64,000 nt of DNA from Tulasnella sp. 424. Taxonomy: Eukaryota; Basidiomycota; Agaricomycetes; Cantharellales; Tulasnellaceae. Every line of letters starts with the position of its first letter. Position 1 is the first letter of the stretch. Positions 24,654 through 35,652 of this stretch are shown piece after piece. The DNA lies in assembly GCA_019633425.1 (NCBI GenBank), contig WSUB01000177.1, forward strand, positions 18,088 to 82,087. The letters are read 5' to 3'. Both the position numbers and the translations under genes were made by a program. Below the pieces are notes generated by a model. That model made no database searches and was not told the DNA's origin. It saw only the letters and a list, made by a program, of their open reading frames with translations.

Positions 24654-24963
24654 TCAATCGAAGAGACCCATAGCACCGTGCTTCTTCGCAGAGTGCATCT
24701 TGGACTTGGGTCCAGCGGATGTCGGGCTGTAGAGACCCGTGTTGCGGGAGAGGAGGTCAAAGAACCCAGCGACCCAACCAGACTCGGAGTGAGGAGAGAG
24801 CACTGGAACTTGATTGATTAGAACGATCAGTCGTAACAGGTAATGAGTGGTTGGAGAGGTGCTTACAGGAGTCGACTGGGGAGCTAGCGGAGCCGCCGGC
24901 TGAGGAGTGAGTGTCCTTGGGGATGATGAGAGAGGGGGCGACACGTGAATGCGAGGAGGACAT
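24654..24963 (-). CDS. Small Ser-rich protein (about 80 aa), unknown function
   Basis: The frame starts at 24963 (MSSSHSRVAPSLIIPKDTHS) and runs into a donor (GTAAGC, near 24865). After an acceptor (GTTCCAG, near 24808) it resumes in phase as LLSPHSESGWVAGFFDLLSR, and ends SKMHSAKKHGAMGLFD at 24654. A TATAAAAG element on the minus strand at 25108-25115 and a pyrimidine-rich leader support a real promoter. The amphipathic central block around GWVAGFFDLLSRNTGLYSP looks constrained, while the N-terminal half looks disordered. I do not recognise the family; small basidiomycete proteins with this kind of tail are generally uncharacterised. Confidence 0.55.
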
Positions 24964-25107
24964 GGTTGATTGGGTAGTTCGCGAGGATTCACGGGAAGAG
25001 GAAGGTTGAGAGATAGAGATTGGCGCGAAGGAGAGAGGGAGCGTTGAGAGGCGGAAGAGGAGAGAGTGTGATGAGTGTTGGGTTGTGAGAGAGCGACGCG
25101 GCTAGCG

Positions 25108-25115
25108 CTTTTATA
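25108..25115 (-). promoter_or_regulatory. TATA box of the small Ser-rich protein gene
   Basis: On the minus strand this reads TATAAAAG, about 145 bp upstream of the ATG at 24963. A CT-rich leader lies between them. Confidence 0.55.
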
Positions 25116-25119
25116 CACG

Positions 25120-27204
25120 TCGGTTTCTTTGTCCCTCCCCCAAGGTCGCCGGATCTAAACAAAGTGTGTTACCGATTTCTTCTTCTCTTGGCTTGGGGAT
25201 ACGTACAATTCAAATATCCCCGGCTGCGCCGAATTGATGGGCGATTTAGGTGTAGTGGGAGGGAAGCACCGCCCGATATCGTTTTTCACCCGTGCCTCGT
25301 TGCGGGTCCCGTGCTCACTCCCCCACCTGCATACACCGTAAATTGAATCTCAGCGCAACAGTTAATCTCAGAGAACAAGCGTTGGGAGGGGTTAGAAGCC
25401 GACGGTGGGCCGCAGCTGTGAGCGAAAGACTCAACAAGCTGCCCTGGATCGACCGTCGTGACGCCGCATTCCGGATCCGGCAATAATGAGGCGTCCTGTC
25501 AACCGGATGACAAGACAGCCACCGCGTAATTGAGCGAATGACTGCAGTTCCCTTTCTAAATAAATAAATAATAAAATAAAATCCGCGGTAATTCGGCAGG
25601 ATATTCGGAGGAGCCGCTTGAGTCATCTTCCGTGGGGAGCTGCGAAAGCACGAGGCAGGCTTGCGCGACTTCGGTCTCTACCTCGAGGCGCCCTTTGGCA
25701 AACCTTTTCCCTTCCTCGGGCGGAATCTATCGATAAGAGACAGTCCACTGGACGAGCTGATGATCCTTCCATCGGACGGGCTGTACAAGTCGTAAACATA
25801 TGCGGGGGACAAGATTTGGGCGGCCCGAACGTGGCGGAGAGCCACTTGTCCCAAATGATAAATGTGTACGAGCAAGCCTCCAAGCCCTCTCCATATCAGA
25901 GTGTTGGTAGTGAAAGCCCCCTTGTTATGTTCACAGTCGTTAGAGAAGAAAAGGATCGTCGTAGGTTGGGTTCGGATAACAAGGTTCTTCGCCCTCCTGC
26001 AGGCCGACGCCATGCATGCCCGGGACTTCGCTCCCCATGCCAATAGCGGCAGTAATGACTCCCGAACTTGGGATAGAAGCTCGGAAGCCGAGCGTACGTT
26101 GGTAGCTGTCGGCAGTGCAAAATGTATTGAATCGAGAGGGTAGATGAACGCCGGAGGACGTTTGTGCCTTCAAAGGGGAAAGAAGGAGATCTTCACGAGA
26201 CCAGACATCCGGCTTGGAGAGGATGAGAAACAAGGTCTTCGGAAAATGACCTACGTCAGTGGATTCCGAGGATATTGCACGCGTTCACAACGCATGGTGG
26301 GATGCGTGAGTTCGCCGAAAAGCACGTTGGGGACGTAATTCGGCCTTCCAAAGACATGTAAATCCATCATCGAGCGCGCCCAGTTCGGTAACCTCCGAAA
26401 TAATGCCCTTCAATCGAAAGTCATGGTCCCGTGGGCATCTTGAAAGCGTTTTCACATGCACCTAAGCGAGTCAAGCATGACATGGGAGGAGGGGGTCGAT
26501 CCGGGCATGAGGGACTCTTGCCGCCGAGTCGACGGTACAGAAGCCCTCAAACCTGCCTAGAAACGAAAATGAAGCGGGGTGGGTAGATTAAAGAAAGAGA
26601 ATTTCAAGGAGGGACGAGGAGCGTTCAGTAAGGAGTGGTGAGGGGACGGTGAGGTATTATATCCCAGATCGGGTGTTATTGCAAATCTCGTACGATGTTG
26701 CTCACCCACCGTCGATCGTTCGAGTTTTGCAATCGGGTAATTTTAGGCTTCTCGTGATCCAACGGCAACCGATCGAGTGTGTAAGTTGCCTTGAGGCCGC
26801 GGTAAAGGCCGAGATTCAGCTCGCGTGGATCGGTAAGAAGTGCGGACGGACCGATGGGGAGTGGGCGAAGGTTGGTGCTTTGGCGGTATTTCGATGAGAG
26901 GAAAATGGAAGGAGAGCTTGCTACCTTTTGGAGATACTGATCGTTATATTAGAATGAAAACGATGCGTGAGGCTTATGGGGCTTGTCAAACCTGATAGGA
27001 TGCTCGAGATAGAAACCGCTTCCCGAAACGACCAAGGGCGAATAAGGCCTCGAAAGGATAAAACTCATTTGCCTGAGGGGTCTGAGTTCCGTATCCTTCC
27101 TTGAGTGTTTTAGTTCAATGACTTGCGGACTAGGTGAGAGTCTTGGATTCGATGGAGAGTGAAGTTGTGGTTTGCGGAGACGGGCTTGCAACTTACCTCG
27201 CCGA
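25120..27204. other. Gene-poor intergenic stretch, left part
   Basis: Many medium ORFs overlap on both strands between 25600 and 26340, but none shows a domain or a coherent exon chain. A frame at 26233-25940 (-) reads somewhat protein-like (GFRASIPSSGVITAAIGMGS), so an old gene relic is possible. A short AT-rich tract (AAATAAATAAATAATAAAAT) sits near 25558-25580. Confidence 0.4.
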
Positions 27205-28040
27205 AGACGGGCTGTCCCCAATGGTTCGGCGGCGCGTTGTAAAGGTCTGCAGTGCGCTATCAGACGCTGACAGCCTTTTTGGAGATAAATATAAATGATA
27301 GCAAATTTAGAAACATCTATCCGTAAAAAGCGGCGGTAAAAAGGAGGATGCGCTCCTCAGCTGGCTTGCACTATATGGCAAGTCCGCGCCGGGAAAAATC
27401 AGCGCTTGTGCTTAGCTTCAAACACGACAAGCGGAGCTTTACACGCTCTGGGGCCAGTACTCTTAGCATCTGAAATATTAATTCATGATTGGTACATGAA
27501 CTATATTCTGTTAGGCGGGAGGCCAGCGTTGTAACTTACCTCGCCGCAAACGGGCTGTGAACGGTTCAAAACGGCGCGTTGCAAAGGTCTGCAGTGCGCT
27601 ATCAGACGCCGACAGCCTTTTTGGAGATAAATATAAGTGATAGCAAACTTAGAAACACTGCTTGCACTGTCGCTGCTATCCGTAAAAGAAGCTAAAGCGG
27701 CAGTAACATGAAATATGCGTCCTCCGGCCGATTTTTGTGCTTAATTCAGAACACAACAAGCCGAACCTTTACACGCTTTTCGGGGACGGTATTTCCAGTT
27801 TCTGAAGTATTAATTCATGACTGGTAAAACGAACCGCCTGTCTATCCGTAAAGGAAAAGCGGCGGTAAAAAGGAGGATGCTTTGCGTTATATGGCAAGTC
27901 CGCGCCGGGAGAAATCAGCGCTTGCGCTTAGTTTCAAACACGACAAGCGGAGCCTTACACGCTTTGTGGGGACAGGACTTCCAGCATCTGAAATATTAAT
28001 TCATGACTGGTGAAATGAACTGTATCTTATTAGGTAGGAA
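27205..28040 (+). repeat. Three diverged direct repeats of about 330 bp
   Basis: Unit 1 (about 27205-27530) and unit 2 (about 27537-27830) both start CTTACCTCGCCG..ACGGGCTGT. They share GGTCTGCAGTGCGCTATCAG, GACAGCCTTTTTGGAGATAA, CTATCCGTAAAA, CGACAAGC/CAACAAGC..TTTACACGC and ATTAATTCATGA. Unit 3 (about 27838-28040) lacks the first half but repeats CTATCCGTAAA, GCGGCGGTAAAAAGGAGGAT, ATATGGCAAGTCCGCGCCGG, CAAACACGACAAGCGGAGC and TTAATTCATGACTGG. Units 1 and 3 resemble each other more than unit 2 over the second half. No coding potential is evident. These could be copies of a non-coding element or a decayed transposon end. Confidence 0.75.
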
Positions 28041-29760
28041 GCCTGGGCATGTGGAATGGTGCCGAAGCCGAAGCGAGGAGTAATAATGCTACAGGGCTTT
28101 CCCGAACCCTACGCCCCGTGCCGGACGCAAACTAGAGTCTCATGCATAGGTAAGGGCTGTGGTGAAGTATTCTGTTATGTGGGACGCTTGCGCGTGCTTG
28201 TATTGAAGACGATGCCCGAAACGCAGCCCAGCGGACTTGGCAACTTTCCCGCCCAAAGCCGACTTTCGCGCTATCCCTGACTGCAGTCACAGCATCACGG
28301 CGTTGATTACTGACCAATAATGTCTCGAGAGTCCACACATAAGGTATGACGGACCGTATTGCGTAGTGCCGAAAACGAAGCTGCTGGCCCCAAGGGCAAC
28401 CCTTGCGGCCACGTACCCAATGATCTACCAAAGGGCGAGGATCGCTACGCAATACTTCTCGATTCGCTCATAAATGGCACCTTATCTCCCGCGTGCGGAT
28501 CCTCCTTCGAATTCGCGTGGGGTCTGGATCTTCATATGACGTTGTGCGAAGGAAAGGCAAAATAGGACCCGCTAGATGTTCGTCTTGTCTCCTTTTCGAA
28601 CGCGGCCTTGGGGTGTGGTGCCCCAGGATGAGATAAGAGAATTTGAAAGGGCGGATTATCCTAATTGGGGGTTATCGAGGAGCGATGCAGGTTATCTGAG
28701 AGTCACTAGCTGGGCACAGTCCGTTCTTGCGCAGCCTTGTTTACGGGAAATGCGGGTAAAAAGGCTGCGTGGACAGTACAGGATGCTTGTGAAAAAAAGA
28801 CGAAGACGTGGACGTGTGCAAGTGGAAAGCACAAGCGAATGATGATTGGAACGTTGGATAAGGAAAGTGGCTGGAATAGGAAACTGACTGCTGACCGCGC
28901 TGACTTTTCGTCTTGCGGGATGTGTCGGGACTGCCTCCTTTCGAGCGGCTCCTCGTGGTTCATTGCCACCTAATTATGCCCTGCCCTGTGTCCTTTCGCG
29001 GTTCGGGAACAGCCGTCCGCTCTTTTTACGGTTCTAGGGGGTTGCTGTGGAGCATTTCACGCTCAAAAAAACGTCATGAACCCGAAGAACAAGCGAGCTT
29101 GCAAATGGGATTGCGCTTTGGCTGGCGAGGACGACGTCGGAGAGACTTTGGATACGCTATTCCGATAGTGCACTAGTGGTATTGAAGTAGATGCCAAAGG
29201 GGGTCTGTGAGGGCCAGCGACGCGTGCTGGTGTGATGTTTTCGGTGGCAAGCCTAAAATTCCCAACACTGACCCTTTGCGGCTCCTATCCCAACACGCTC
29301 TCTCCCACCTCCCACTCCTCTTTTTTTACTCCATACGTTCTAATATACCACTCTCAGTACTTCCACTCTCTCCCTCTCTTCTTCTATCCTCTCTCCCCTC
29401 GCTCTCTTACTACCACCAACCATTTTACTATAACCTTATCCGCCCCAGTCGCGAGCGTTGGCCGTGACGTGCATCGTGGCAGCCTCGTGAGATCCAGCGG
29501 GCAGTGAAACGACAGAGAGAAAAAACCCCAAAGAGAACGAGAGACGCCTTGTTGTTGTGAAGAACTCCTTCACGCTCTCTCTCTCTTTTCCTTCCACCGC
29601 CAGCAAGCAAGCAAGGGGACAGACAAGGGCTGTTCCAGACGTCTTCCGCCTCTTTTTTTTTTTCTCTCTCCAGTCCCAACTCGAACCACCACCACCACCT
29701 CACACCCGTCTCTTTGTTCCCCTACCACCCGCACACCTCACCCGTGCTCAGCGGCCCAAG
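28041..29760. other. Intergenic and long 5' leader of the PX-AGC kinase gene
   Basis: 28041-29200 shows no supported gene. From about 29280 the + strand is a long pyrimidine-rich tract (CTCTCTCCC..., with TTTTTTTTT runs at about 29320 and 29650) up to the ATG at 29761. This is typical of an extended basidiomycete promoter or 5' UTR. Short upstream ORFs exist in the leader. Confidence 0.5.
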
Positions 29761-32700
29761 ATGCCCAGCGTCCTCAACAGCATATCCAACTCCGTCAGGA
29801 CCTCAACCACTTCAACTCAACCCTCCCCCGACTCTCCCTCAACTCCCTCCTCTCCGCCACTTTCAGCCATCCAACCAAAGAAAAAGTTCAGGACGTTCGG
29901 CATCGCCTCCCGCTCACGGTCCCCAGCCGTCCACAATGGCGGGCACCACAGCGACACAGAGGACGATTGGCAGCACCCGGTCTTGATTACGACCGGCAAC
30001 GAATCGTCCACCGCGGTCGGTAGTGGCCAGCGTCGTCATCCTTCAGTCACCGATACGTCGTTTTTCGAATCATCCACCGCAAACGCGGGTGCCATCGCGG
30101 CTGCGTCGTCTGCCGCTAGCAAAAAATCTCAACCGCCTTCCACCAGGTCGAGAGCCAGTTCGTTGGAGGTCGAGGAGATGAAGATCGACTTGGTCCAGGC
30201 CGATGCCGTCGCTTCCCAACACCAGAACAAGACGCCACCTGCAGCACGTTCGGCGGCGCGCCCCAACTTTAGACTCATCCCCCAATGGGGTCCTTGGTCC
30301 GTCAGCGTCGCTGAGACTCCCACCGATCCGGCGGTGTACAATATTTACATCAAGAGTGCGTTACCCTTTTTTTATCTGGCGATTTTGCCTCTTTTTTTTT
30401 CCTTTATGCCGTCCGTTGATCTAATCTCACCTCGTCCCTGCCTGTGTACACAGCGCCCACTCACAACTACACTCTTACTCGAACTCAACGAGAAATTGTC
30501 GAACTCCACAGCAAGGTGCGTTTGCGAGCGGGTATCACTCGTAGTCATTAGGAAGCTCTCCGTTCGCTGACCCTTGGTGATCTATATCCATTTTCATCTC
30601 CCTTCCCGCGTTTCCATCAAACACCTCCTCGCCCATTGGCACAACAGATCCGCGACGGGTTTCCCACCGTAACCCTCCCCCCATTCCCGCTGGCCAACGT
30701 TGCCATCGCACCGCAAACGCCGCTTACCCCGGGAGGAAGCAACAAACGCCGTTCATCCTTCTTGCACACCCTCTCGCGCTTCGCCAACCCCACTCCCAAC
30801 GGGAAAACCAGCAAGAAAGACGCTCGTCCTAGTACGGCCGGAAGCGGTGTGACGCCCCAGTCCCCTACGGCCGCCAGTAGCGCGTATCCCACTCCGACGC
30901 CCCCGGCCGAGAACACTTCGGACCCGTTCAACGATGTTAGCGTGGCGGAGAACGCTTTGACCGCGTCGGCTGGGTCGAACGTCATCACCGCCCTGGCCGC
31001 GTACTTGACCGCGGTCGCTAACGACTCCAAGCTCCGCGGCTCGAGACCCTGGAAGCGCTTCATCCGCGTCCGCACCGACGACTTGGAGAGCGTCCGCGTC
31101 GAACGGGCGATCAAGCGCGTTCGGAGCGACTTGGCTGCGCATACCGGCAAATCCAGCATGTCCGCCACGGCCAAAGACATGGTCTCGCGCAAGACGATGA
31201 TGGACGTGGGTACCGGTCCGAGCATGTTGAGCTTGGGTCCCGCGTTCGGTGCTGGTGATCTTGGGTTGACGGCGGATGGTGGGTTCCAGAGCGAGATGGA
31301 TGGCGAATCCGAAGGTGGTGCGAGCGATAAAGGAGCGAGTAAAGCGGACGTCACGCAAAAAATCATCCCACCGGTCCCTCCGATTCCTGCTCACTTGATC
31401 AGCACTGGTGCGGTTGGAGGTCACGAGAAGGAAGGAACCGCCAAACCCACCACGACCGCTCTCGATACGTCGGTTGGCGGGACGTCCAAGGCCGACAAGC
31501 GGGTAAGCTCCGTCATGGCTCTTCAGTCCGCCTTCAGTTCCGACACCGATTCCTTGTCGAAACGTAATTCGGTTGTGCAGGGCTTTGGATCGGGTACCGG
31601 TTCGGCCCCGCCTACGCCGACTCCTGGAACCGCCGAATTACCTGCTTCCGCTTCCACTGCTGCGGCGAACAAGGTTTCCGATCCTAATCCCGAGGACGTC
31701 GAACTGCCTCCCAGTCCGAGAGTACCTAGCGCCGAATTGGACGCGGACGTGACTGGTCTCCCCACTCCCGTCCACTCTCCTCAGCCTACCTCGAAGCAAG
31801 AGGCTGCTGCGAGGATCCCGAGAAGCAAGAGCGCCGACCCCGACAAGGCTGCGAGGAGGTTCAAGGACTCGACTACGGAGTTGATGGATGGTGATACGAG
31901 CGTTGCGGAGGGTGGAGATGTGACGACTGATGCCGAGGCTCGTTCGACTACGACCAACGATGCTGGCGACCCGACCGCCGTTGTAACTAAGAAGAAATCC
32001 AAGAAGCGCGTCAAGAAGACCCCTGCACCTCAGAAGAAAGTGACGCTCGATGATTTCGAGATGATGCGCGTCTTGGGTAAAGGTTGTGCTGGGAAAGTCT
32101 TGCTCGTCAAGTACAAAAAGTCGAGCGATCTGTATGCTCTCAAGTCGATCACCAAGCGACACGTCTTGGCGCATCAGGAGTTGCAGCATACCTTGACGGA
32201 GCAGGCGGTGTTGAAGAGGATGAGCAGGGAGGGTAAAGATCCGTTCGTCGTCAAGTTGTGGTGGAGTTTCCATGATAAGGATAACCTTTACTTGGTTATG
32301 GTACGTCACGCATGGCCGAAGCTTTTTCAATTTATGAAAAGGAGGTCTGACATGAGAGACGTTCTTTGTAGGACTTCCATCCTGGTGGAGATTTGGCCAC
32401 TCAGCTCGCTCGATGGGGCCGACTCGGCCGGGACCGCGCTCGCTTCTACGCTGCCGAGATCGTAGAAGGCGTCGAGGGCCTTCACGCTGCCGGCGTCATC
32501 TACCGCGACCTCAAGCCTGAGAACATCCTCATCGGGTCCGACGGCCACATCGTTCTCACCGACTTTGGTCTGTCCAAGGAGTTCCCCAGGAAAGGCAGCA
32601 GCATCAGCGGACCGAACACCGCTGCTGGTACACCGAATGGTATTTTCGCTGGTACGGATTATTATGCTGGAGCGCCTGGATCGTCGTCGGATGGACCTCC

Positions 32701-35082
32701 CAGCTCGTGGACCGGCAGCGAGCTCGGGCCTGGTGGATTGCCGTGGGGCTCGTCCAAGGACTTGACGAGCACGTTCTGTGGGACCGCCGAGTACTTGGCT
32801 CCGGAGGTCATCCAAGGTTTGCCCTACAGCTACGAGGTGGATTGGTGGAGCTTTGGAACGATGTTGTACGAGATGTTGAGTGGGATCGTGAGTGTTTTGT
32901 CTCCTTGTCTTTCCGGGCCAAGGATTGGGGCTGATGAACCTCGCTCGCCATGGTAGACACCCTTCTGGGCGAACAACCATTCGGACATGTACGTCCGGGT
33001 GTTGCAAGATGAGCTCCAGTTCCCCGAAGACAGGGCGATGGATCAGGACACCAAGAGTTTGATTCGGGGTGTAAGTCGTACTCTGAGAGACAGCTGTACG
33101 TGGCAGGCTCCTGATTGGTTCGACTTTCTCTCTTTAGCTGTTGCAACGCAACCCTGCGCTGAGGATGAGCGAGCCTAGGATCAAGCGACACCCATACTTC
33201 TCGATGATGTAAGCTGCTGACCTTCCCGTTGGTGTAGGGGGACTCTGATCGTTAATCGCCCGTATTCTGTAGTGATTGGGATCACGTCTACTACAAGCGA
33301 TATATCCGTGAGCACTACCCCGCGGCGCATTTCATTTCACGACTTTGCTGACATGCGGGCTTCTTATTTTCAGCTCCCTACATTCCTCCGATCGATCCAT
33401 CAAACGCCTCGGACACCCAGAACTTTGACGAGACTTTCCTCGAGATGGAACCTACCGTCGATAACGACGATCCCGCTAGCGAGTCCGAGCGCGAGAAGAC
33501 CGAGGACGAAGGTGCTCGCACGGATGGTGCCGAGTCTGTTCGCAAAGCCGAGGGCACAGTCACGGACATCTCGTCGCCGACTGGTCCGGGCAAGGATGTG
33601 TTCGATGGTTATTCGTTCAAGGGTCGCCAGTCCGTTATCATCGATGAAGAAGACTACGAGGGTTATGCGGACGAGGAAGAGGAAGGTGAAGACGAGGAGC
33701 TCATCGAGGCTAGGAAGATCACCGATGCGCTTGCCGCTCGTCATCAGCAGCAACCTGCGGAGCCGAAGGAGGATACCTCGGAGACTGGAACGATCGAGCA
33801 GAACAAGGAGGAACCCAGTGTCCAAGAGGCCATCTCCGCGACCCCATCTACTTCAACTGTTCCCGAGTCTGCTGTCTCTGCCTCCATCGTTACGGATGCC
33901 GAGTCTGTCGTCGCTCCCAAGGCGCCAAAGGAAGAGAGGAAACAAGCTTCCGAGAGCACCGAGCGATCTTCGACTATCCCCTCGCTCACAACTGGAACCA
34001 CCGGCATGTCGTCTTCGAAGGAGTTGACCGAATCGCCAACGACCGCGTCGTTCGCCCAATCCGCTGCTGCCGCCCGTCTCATCGCGGAAGGATCCTTCGA
34101 CGAGGCTGTTCAAGCTCCTCTACCGTTGTCTCCTGTCCTCGAAGCCATTGATCCTACCACTGGGGCCATCGAAGACGAACCTCTTTCTGCACCTGCACCA
34201 GCGCCATCGAAGCCAGTGGAGGTCAAGCCCGCTCCCAGCACTCCCGTTCAATCACGTCTGCGCCAAAGTCGCCGGGAGAAGTCTGGTATTCCTGTGCTCG
34301 ACCGTCTCCGTCGCGAAGAGGATGAAGATGCGACCGAGAGGGATGAGGACGACTGGGATCTTGTGGAGGCGCCAGCCATGCAAGAACGCAATGGAGCCAA
34401 GGGTCTCAATCTCTGGCAACGTGGTGTCGTCGACCGGTATCGCCTCGCTGTGTTCCGCAAGAGCAGCACTCCTTCTCGTATTCCACGATCGGTATCAGGC
34501 GCCACGCACGACTCGCAAAACACGGCTGCCGAGGCGTCGGCTTCCCCGTCACCATCCCAAGCCAAACAACCGAAGCGAGGCCGTACGGGAGGCATCAGTC
34601 TCAGGAAGAGTACGCGCGACTTCCTTCGAGCCAAATCGCCTTCCGCGAACTTCTCGACTCAGTCAAGCACTACGAGCCGGACGAGTGTAGCCCAGGGCTC
34701 CAACTCTGCTGGTGCCGGTCTTCTCACCCCATCACCATCCGTCCCTGCAATGAGGACCAAGCCGGTTCCGTCGCTCAAGTCCAAGTCTTCCGCATTGTCA
34801 AAGGCTTCGGTCAACTCCCCACCGTCGTCCGACCAATCCGTCACCGACCTCCGAAATCAGCACGCCAAGTCTTCAGCTGACGTCAGTGTCAGCACTCCGG
34901 TCAAGTCACCCTTGATGAGCCCTCGCTCTCTCGCAATGCGTTCTTCGCCCGCAGTCGACGAAGGCGACCAACCCCGACCAAGTAACTTGAAGAAGATGAA
35001 GAAATATACGGAGCAAGGTGCCGAGAAGATGTTTTCGCTGTTTGGCTCTCCGCGAAACCAGAATCAACAACATCATTCGTGA
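29761..35082 (+). CDS. PX-domain AGC-family Ser/Thr protein kinase (1,584 aa)
   Basis: Exons 29761-30355, 30454-30515, 30648-32300, 32372-32887, 32957-33070, 33138-33208, 33273-33307 and 33374-35082 join in phase. A PX-like, lipid-binding region lies at about residues 178-245 ([38 protein letters not shown]). A 440-residue disordered linker follows. The kinase domain (about 684-1015) shows GKGCAGKV (Gly loop), YALKS (ATP Lys), [11 protein letters not shown] (catalytic loop), [12 protein letters not shown] and DWWSFG. An FDGYSF hydrophobic motif (near residue 1092) follows the kinase, as in AGC kinases activated by PDK1/TORC2, and a long acidic then basic disordered tail ends the protein. The activation segment carries an insertion of about 50 Gly/Ser-rich residues. 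A Ypk/S6K-like role is an inference. Confidence 0.9.
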
Positions 35083-35652
35083 AAGTGTTTGCATCCTATA
35101 GACGGCTCTCTGCCTTTCCTCATTAATCTCAGCATAGTCCACAATCATTTATTACTTCGATTTTTTTTTTCCTCCTCCGTGCCATGCATACCCACCACCG
35201 CTCCTTGTCTTCCTGTTTTTGGTGCCTATGTTCCCTTTCTCTTGTCTTTGTTCTTCGTTTCGTCTCTTGCTCAGGACCTGCATATAAACTTGACCCTCCT
35301 AGTCCGTTCTCCTGGCCCCGAATACTATTTTGCTGTTTTCTATACATGGGCGAAAATCTGTTTGGGCATCTTGGAAGTTGGCACTGTCGTTTTCAACCTA
35401 CGGCTTACACTCTCTTTTTATCATGTTCGTGTTCCCTATACCCTCTGCATCGCTTGCCTCCTGTCTCTTTGATGAATATATTCTCATTCCTACAACAGAT
35501 GTGCTATGCCGATCTTGCGGGCCCTTGGGCGTCGTGCGAGTGCAGATTTGCATCCGAACAGGGTTTCTTCATTTGACGGATTTTCCAACCACCACTTGCC
35601 CATTTGATCACTAGGAGGCCGCGACCTACATCCTTCAAGCTTGACAATCAGT
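35083..35652. other. Kinase 3' UTR and F-box locus promoter
   Basis: The segment contains T-rich and CT-rich stretches (about 35160-35480). Two overlapping ORFs here are hydrophobic and lack domain features. They are likely untranslated sequence of the kinase gene. Confidence 0.5.

Noticed and set aside
30617..31424. Two ORFs of 223-249 aa on the minus strand
   Set aside because: They are antisense to the long kinase exon 3, whose coding frame is secured by the downstream kinase domain.
33272..34027. 251-aa Arg/Ser-rich ORF on the plus strand
   Set aside because: It is an alternative frame of the kinase last exon, and the compositional bias is typical of an out-of-frame acidic repeat.
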